Assembly (NCBI GenBank): GCA_049999765.1
Contig: JBNGIQ010009063.1
Span: 1 to 57,281 of the forward strand
Source of the DNA: Phaeoceros laevis
Lineage: Eukaryota > Anthocerotophyta > Anthocerotopsida > Notothyladales
Direction: 5' to 3'
DNA: 57,281 bases
Within the stretch, counting starts at the first letter, position 1. Every line of letters starts with the position of its first letter. Under the pieces are notes generated by a model. The model was not told the DNA's origin. It saw nothing but the letters and a program-made list of their open reading frames with translations, and ran no database searches. The position numbers and the translations under genes are program-made. Of the stretch, positions 55,552 through 57,281 are shown piece after piece.

Positions 55552-56780
55552 CTATCGTGGAAATGAAACTTCGAAATTCTGTGCCTTGACAACAGCCAAA
55601 ATAAACGTTGCAAAGGGGAGGTCTTTGCTCTCCACCCATTGACCTTTCTTCTTTGACCATGGCAGCATGAGCTCAAGGGAAGCTTTCCGAAAAACCTCCC
55701 TACTTATACACACAGCAACACAACACAAATTGAGATTACCATATAGTGACTGTTCACACATTAAACTGTACACATAGACAAATTAAGATCTATTAACACA
55801 AATTGAGTGTTCACACATAAAGCTGTATACATAGATAAAGCCTACAAGATTTAAAGCTGTACACACAGACAAATTAAGACTAGCACAAACTCACTGTTCA
55901 CACATTAAACTGTACACATAGATAAATTAAGATTAGCACAAATTGACTGTTTACACATAAAGCTGTACACATAGATAAAGCTTACAAGATTTAAGCTGTA
56001 CACACAAACAAATTAAGACTACCACAAACTGACTATTCACATATTAAACTGTGCACATAGATAAATTAAGATTAGCACAAACTGACTATTCATACACATA
56101 GACAAATTATGATTAGCACAAACTGACTGTTTACAAATAAAGCTGTACACATAGATAAAGAATATAAGATTTAAAGTTGTACACATACAAATTAAGATTA
56201 GCAGAAACTGACTGTTCACACATAGATAAAGACTACAAGACTTAAAGCTATGCACATAGAAAAATTAAGATTAGCACAACTGACTCTTCACACATAAAGC
56301 TGTACACACGGATAAAGACTACAAGACTTACAGAAATTCATCAGTAAAAATTGCTCCAGTATCATTCTTCCCAATTGCACGAAGGAACTCAGTGAGGTGG
56401 TCTTTAAAAAGAATGTAGTACCCTTTATAGGCAAGCACTTCAAAGTCTCGCTCCAAAAACCATTCCAGATGTTCAGGGCCAGCCTCAATCTTGGACAAAC
56501 TGACTGGATCCAGAACAGTAAGCCAATCTGCATTTCCTACGTCCTTGATCACCGGATTCAAGGCAATGACATGAGCTTCCTGATCGCTCGCAAGAAGAGC
56601 TTCCACAAGGGGGTCTCCACAACTCCTTGGAGTTTGAGACAGCCTTCGCAAACATTTTTCATGTGCCCCTACTTGATCCGCTGCCTCTGATTCATCCACC
56701 ACATCCCTATTGCGCACATCTGCCATGTACCGCATGTACTGGTAAGCTTTGACGTGCAGCACCATGCTGCATACATGTAC
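55552..56780 (-). CDS. Unrecognised protein, C-terminal two exons (5' part not resolved)
   Basis: Two exons joined by strong splice sites: 56780-56332 (preceded by TTTGCAG, followed by GTAAGT) and 55699-55552 (preceded by AAGTAG). Phases match across the junction (F-L joined to E-V-F-R-K-A-S-L-E-L). Together they give 199 residues to the stop. The sequence is acidic then mixed: H-V-I-A-L-N-P-V-I-K, L-D-P-V-S-L-S-K-I-E, Y-K-G-Y-Y-I-L-F-K-D-H, W-S-K-K-K-G-Q-W-V-E-S-K. I do not recognise the family. If the ORF instead starts within the first exon (ATG codons are present), it could be complete. The 632-nt intron is almost wholly a tandem array. Confidence 0.55.
55715..56331. repeat. AT-rich tandem array filling an intron
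   Basis: Two alternating unit types, about 50 and 90 bp, built on ACACATAAAGCTGTACACAT, AGATAAAGACTACAAGA, ACAAATTAAGATTAGCAC and AAACTGACTGTTCACA. Copies are diverged (substitutions, small deletions). The array stops at the GTAAGT donor of the upstream exon. Confidence 0.92.
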
Positions 56781-56892
56781 CTGCAAACCCTGAGCTCGGG
56801 AGAATGAAACTCCGGACGATTCTAATCCCGTTGCTGTGACTCAAATTCTCGAGACTCCGTGCATGAAGCTAAATGATTCCGACAGTGATTAG

Positions 56893-57020
56893 AAGACTGA
56901 AGGATCGCCGAAGTCTTGGGCAATTACATGACAGAGTGAGTGCAAGACTGAAGGATCGCCGAAGTCTTGGGCAATTACATGACAGAGTGAGTGCAAGACT
57001 GAAGGATCGCCGAAGTCTTG
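56893..57020. repeat. 51-bp tandem repeat, 2.5 copies
   Basis: AAGACTGAAGGATCGCCGAAG starts units at 56893, 56944 and 56995. The period (51) is a multiple of three, and the minus strand reads an open 17-residue repeat (C-N-C-P-R-L-R-R-S-F-S-L-A-L-T-L-S). No gene was assigned; it lies upstream of the partial minus-strand gene. The rest of 56781-57281 shows nothing recognisable. Confidence 0.9.
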
Positions 57021-57281
57021 ACCAGTTACATACAAGCCTGGTCAGTATGTGATTACAACAATTTCCGTGCAGACCTGGATTTTCACATGGCGCACTAACC
57101 GTGAACAGGGCGAATGCTTCGCAGCTCAATCTCCAAGGTTGTCAGTCACTTGTAAGCAAGAGCTAATCTCAGACGCAGTGGAGGATTTTGATCAACCAGG
57201 CAGGCTCGGGCCGTACCTGAGAGCGAGTCACTGTCATGAGAATGCGATAACATTATAACTAGCTAAGTAGGCCGTTAGCCC

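Overview
The window is nuclear DNA of a land plant. It carries plastid- and mitochondrion-targeted plant genes: a fused HisH-HisF enzyme with a transit peptide, plastid ribosomal protein PSRP6/cL38, a DUF1995 protein, a fused BIO3-BIO1 enzyme and the plant-type mitochondrial ATP synthase epsilon. It also carries PLS-class pentatricopeptide repeat (PPR) genes and short TTTAGGG-type repeats. Introns are numerous, GT-AG and mostly 70-150 nt, and gene density is about one per 3 kb. Two giant intronless PPR genes, one ending in a non-canonical DYW domain, point to a seedless plant with heavy organelle RNA editing (hornwort or lycophyte). That is an inference from style only. The exon models were joined by hand from reading frame, splice sites and protein-family conservation.

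Layout. 0.3-1.7 kb: RPA1-like OB-fold/zinc-ribbon gene (-). 2.4-6.0 kb: HISN4 (+, 19 exons). 6.5-9.3 kb: DUF1995 gene (+) followed by its decayed tandem copy. 9.6-11.7 kb: secreted polyphenol oxidase (+). 12.0-15.8 kb: PPR-DYW gene (+) with an OSB-type PDF motif at its N-terminus and six near-identical 309-bp P-L-S units. 16.4-18.3 kb: conserved-looking protein of unknown function (+). 19.4-19.7 kb: PSRP6 (-). 20.2-27.5 kb: two WAT1/EamA transporters (+) flanking a phi-class GST (+). 28.4-28.9 kb: inverted DYW fragment. 29.4-33.3 kb: second giant PPR (+, E-type, insertions in L motifs). 33.5-34.1 kb: divergent histone H3 (-). 35.6-37.6 kb: HGH1 (-).

38-44 kb: a ~750-bp segment with the ATP synthase epsilon gene is present twice, as direct repeats flanking a BIO3-BIO1 gene (-) that carries two apparent single-base frameshifts. 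A PPR fragment abuts the BIO stop. 44.2-45.7 kb: SLC25A38-like mitochondrial glycine carrier (+), divergent from the second epsilon copy. 45.9-50.6 kb: three-RRM hnRNP-Q/LIF2-like protein (-), with a 100-N gap inside an exon. 51.3-53.5 kb: MTA/SAH-deaminase-type amidohydrolase (+). 53.5-57.3 kb: AT-rich, repeat-rich end with the 3' exons of an unrecognised gene whose last intron is almost entirely a tandem array.

The genes do not form one pathway. They share a strong organelle theme (editing factors, histidine and biotin synthesis, plastid ribosome, ATP synthase, glycine import for heme). The most unusual items are the PDF-PPR-DYW fusion with homogenised repeats, the PPR with repeated L-motif insertions, and an H3 variant lacking K14, K23, K27 and both lysines of the K36/K37 pair.
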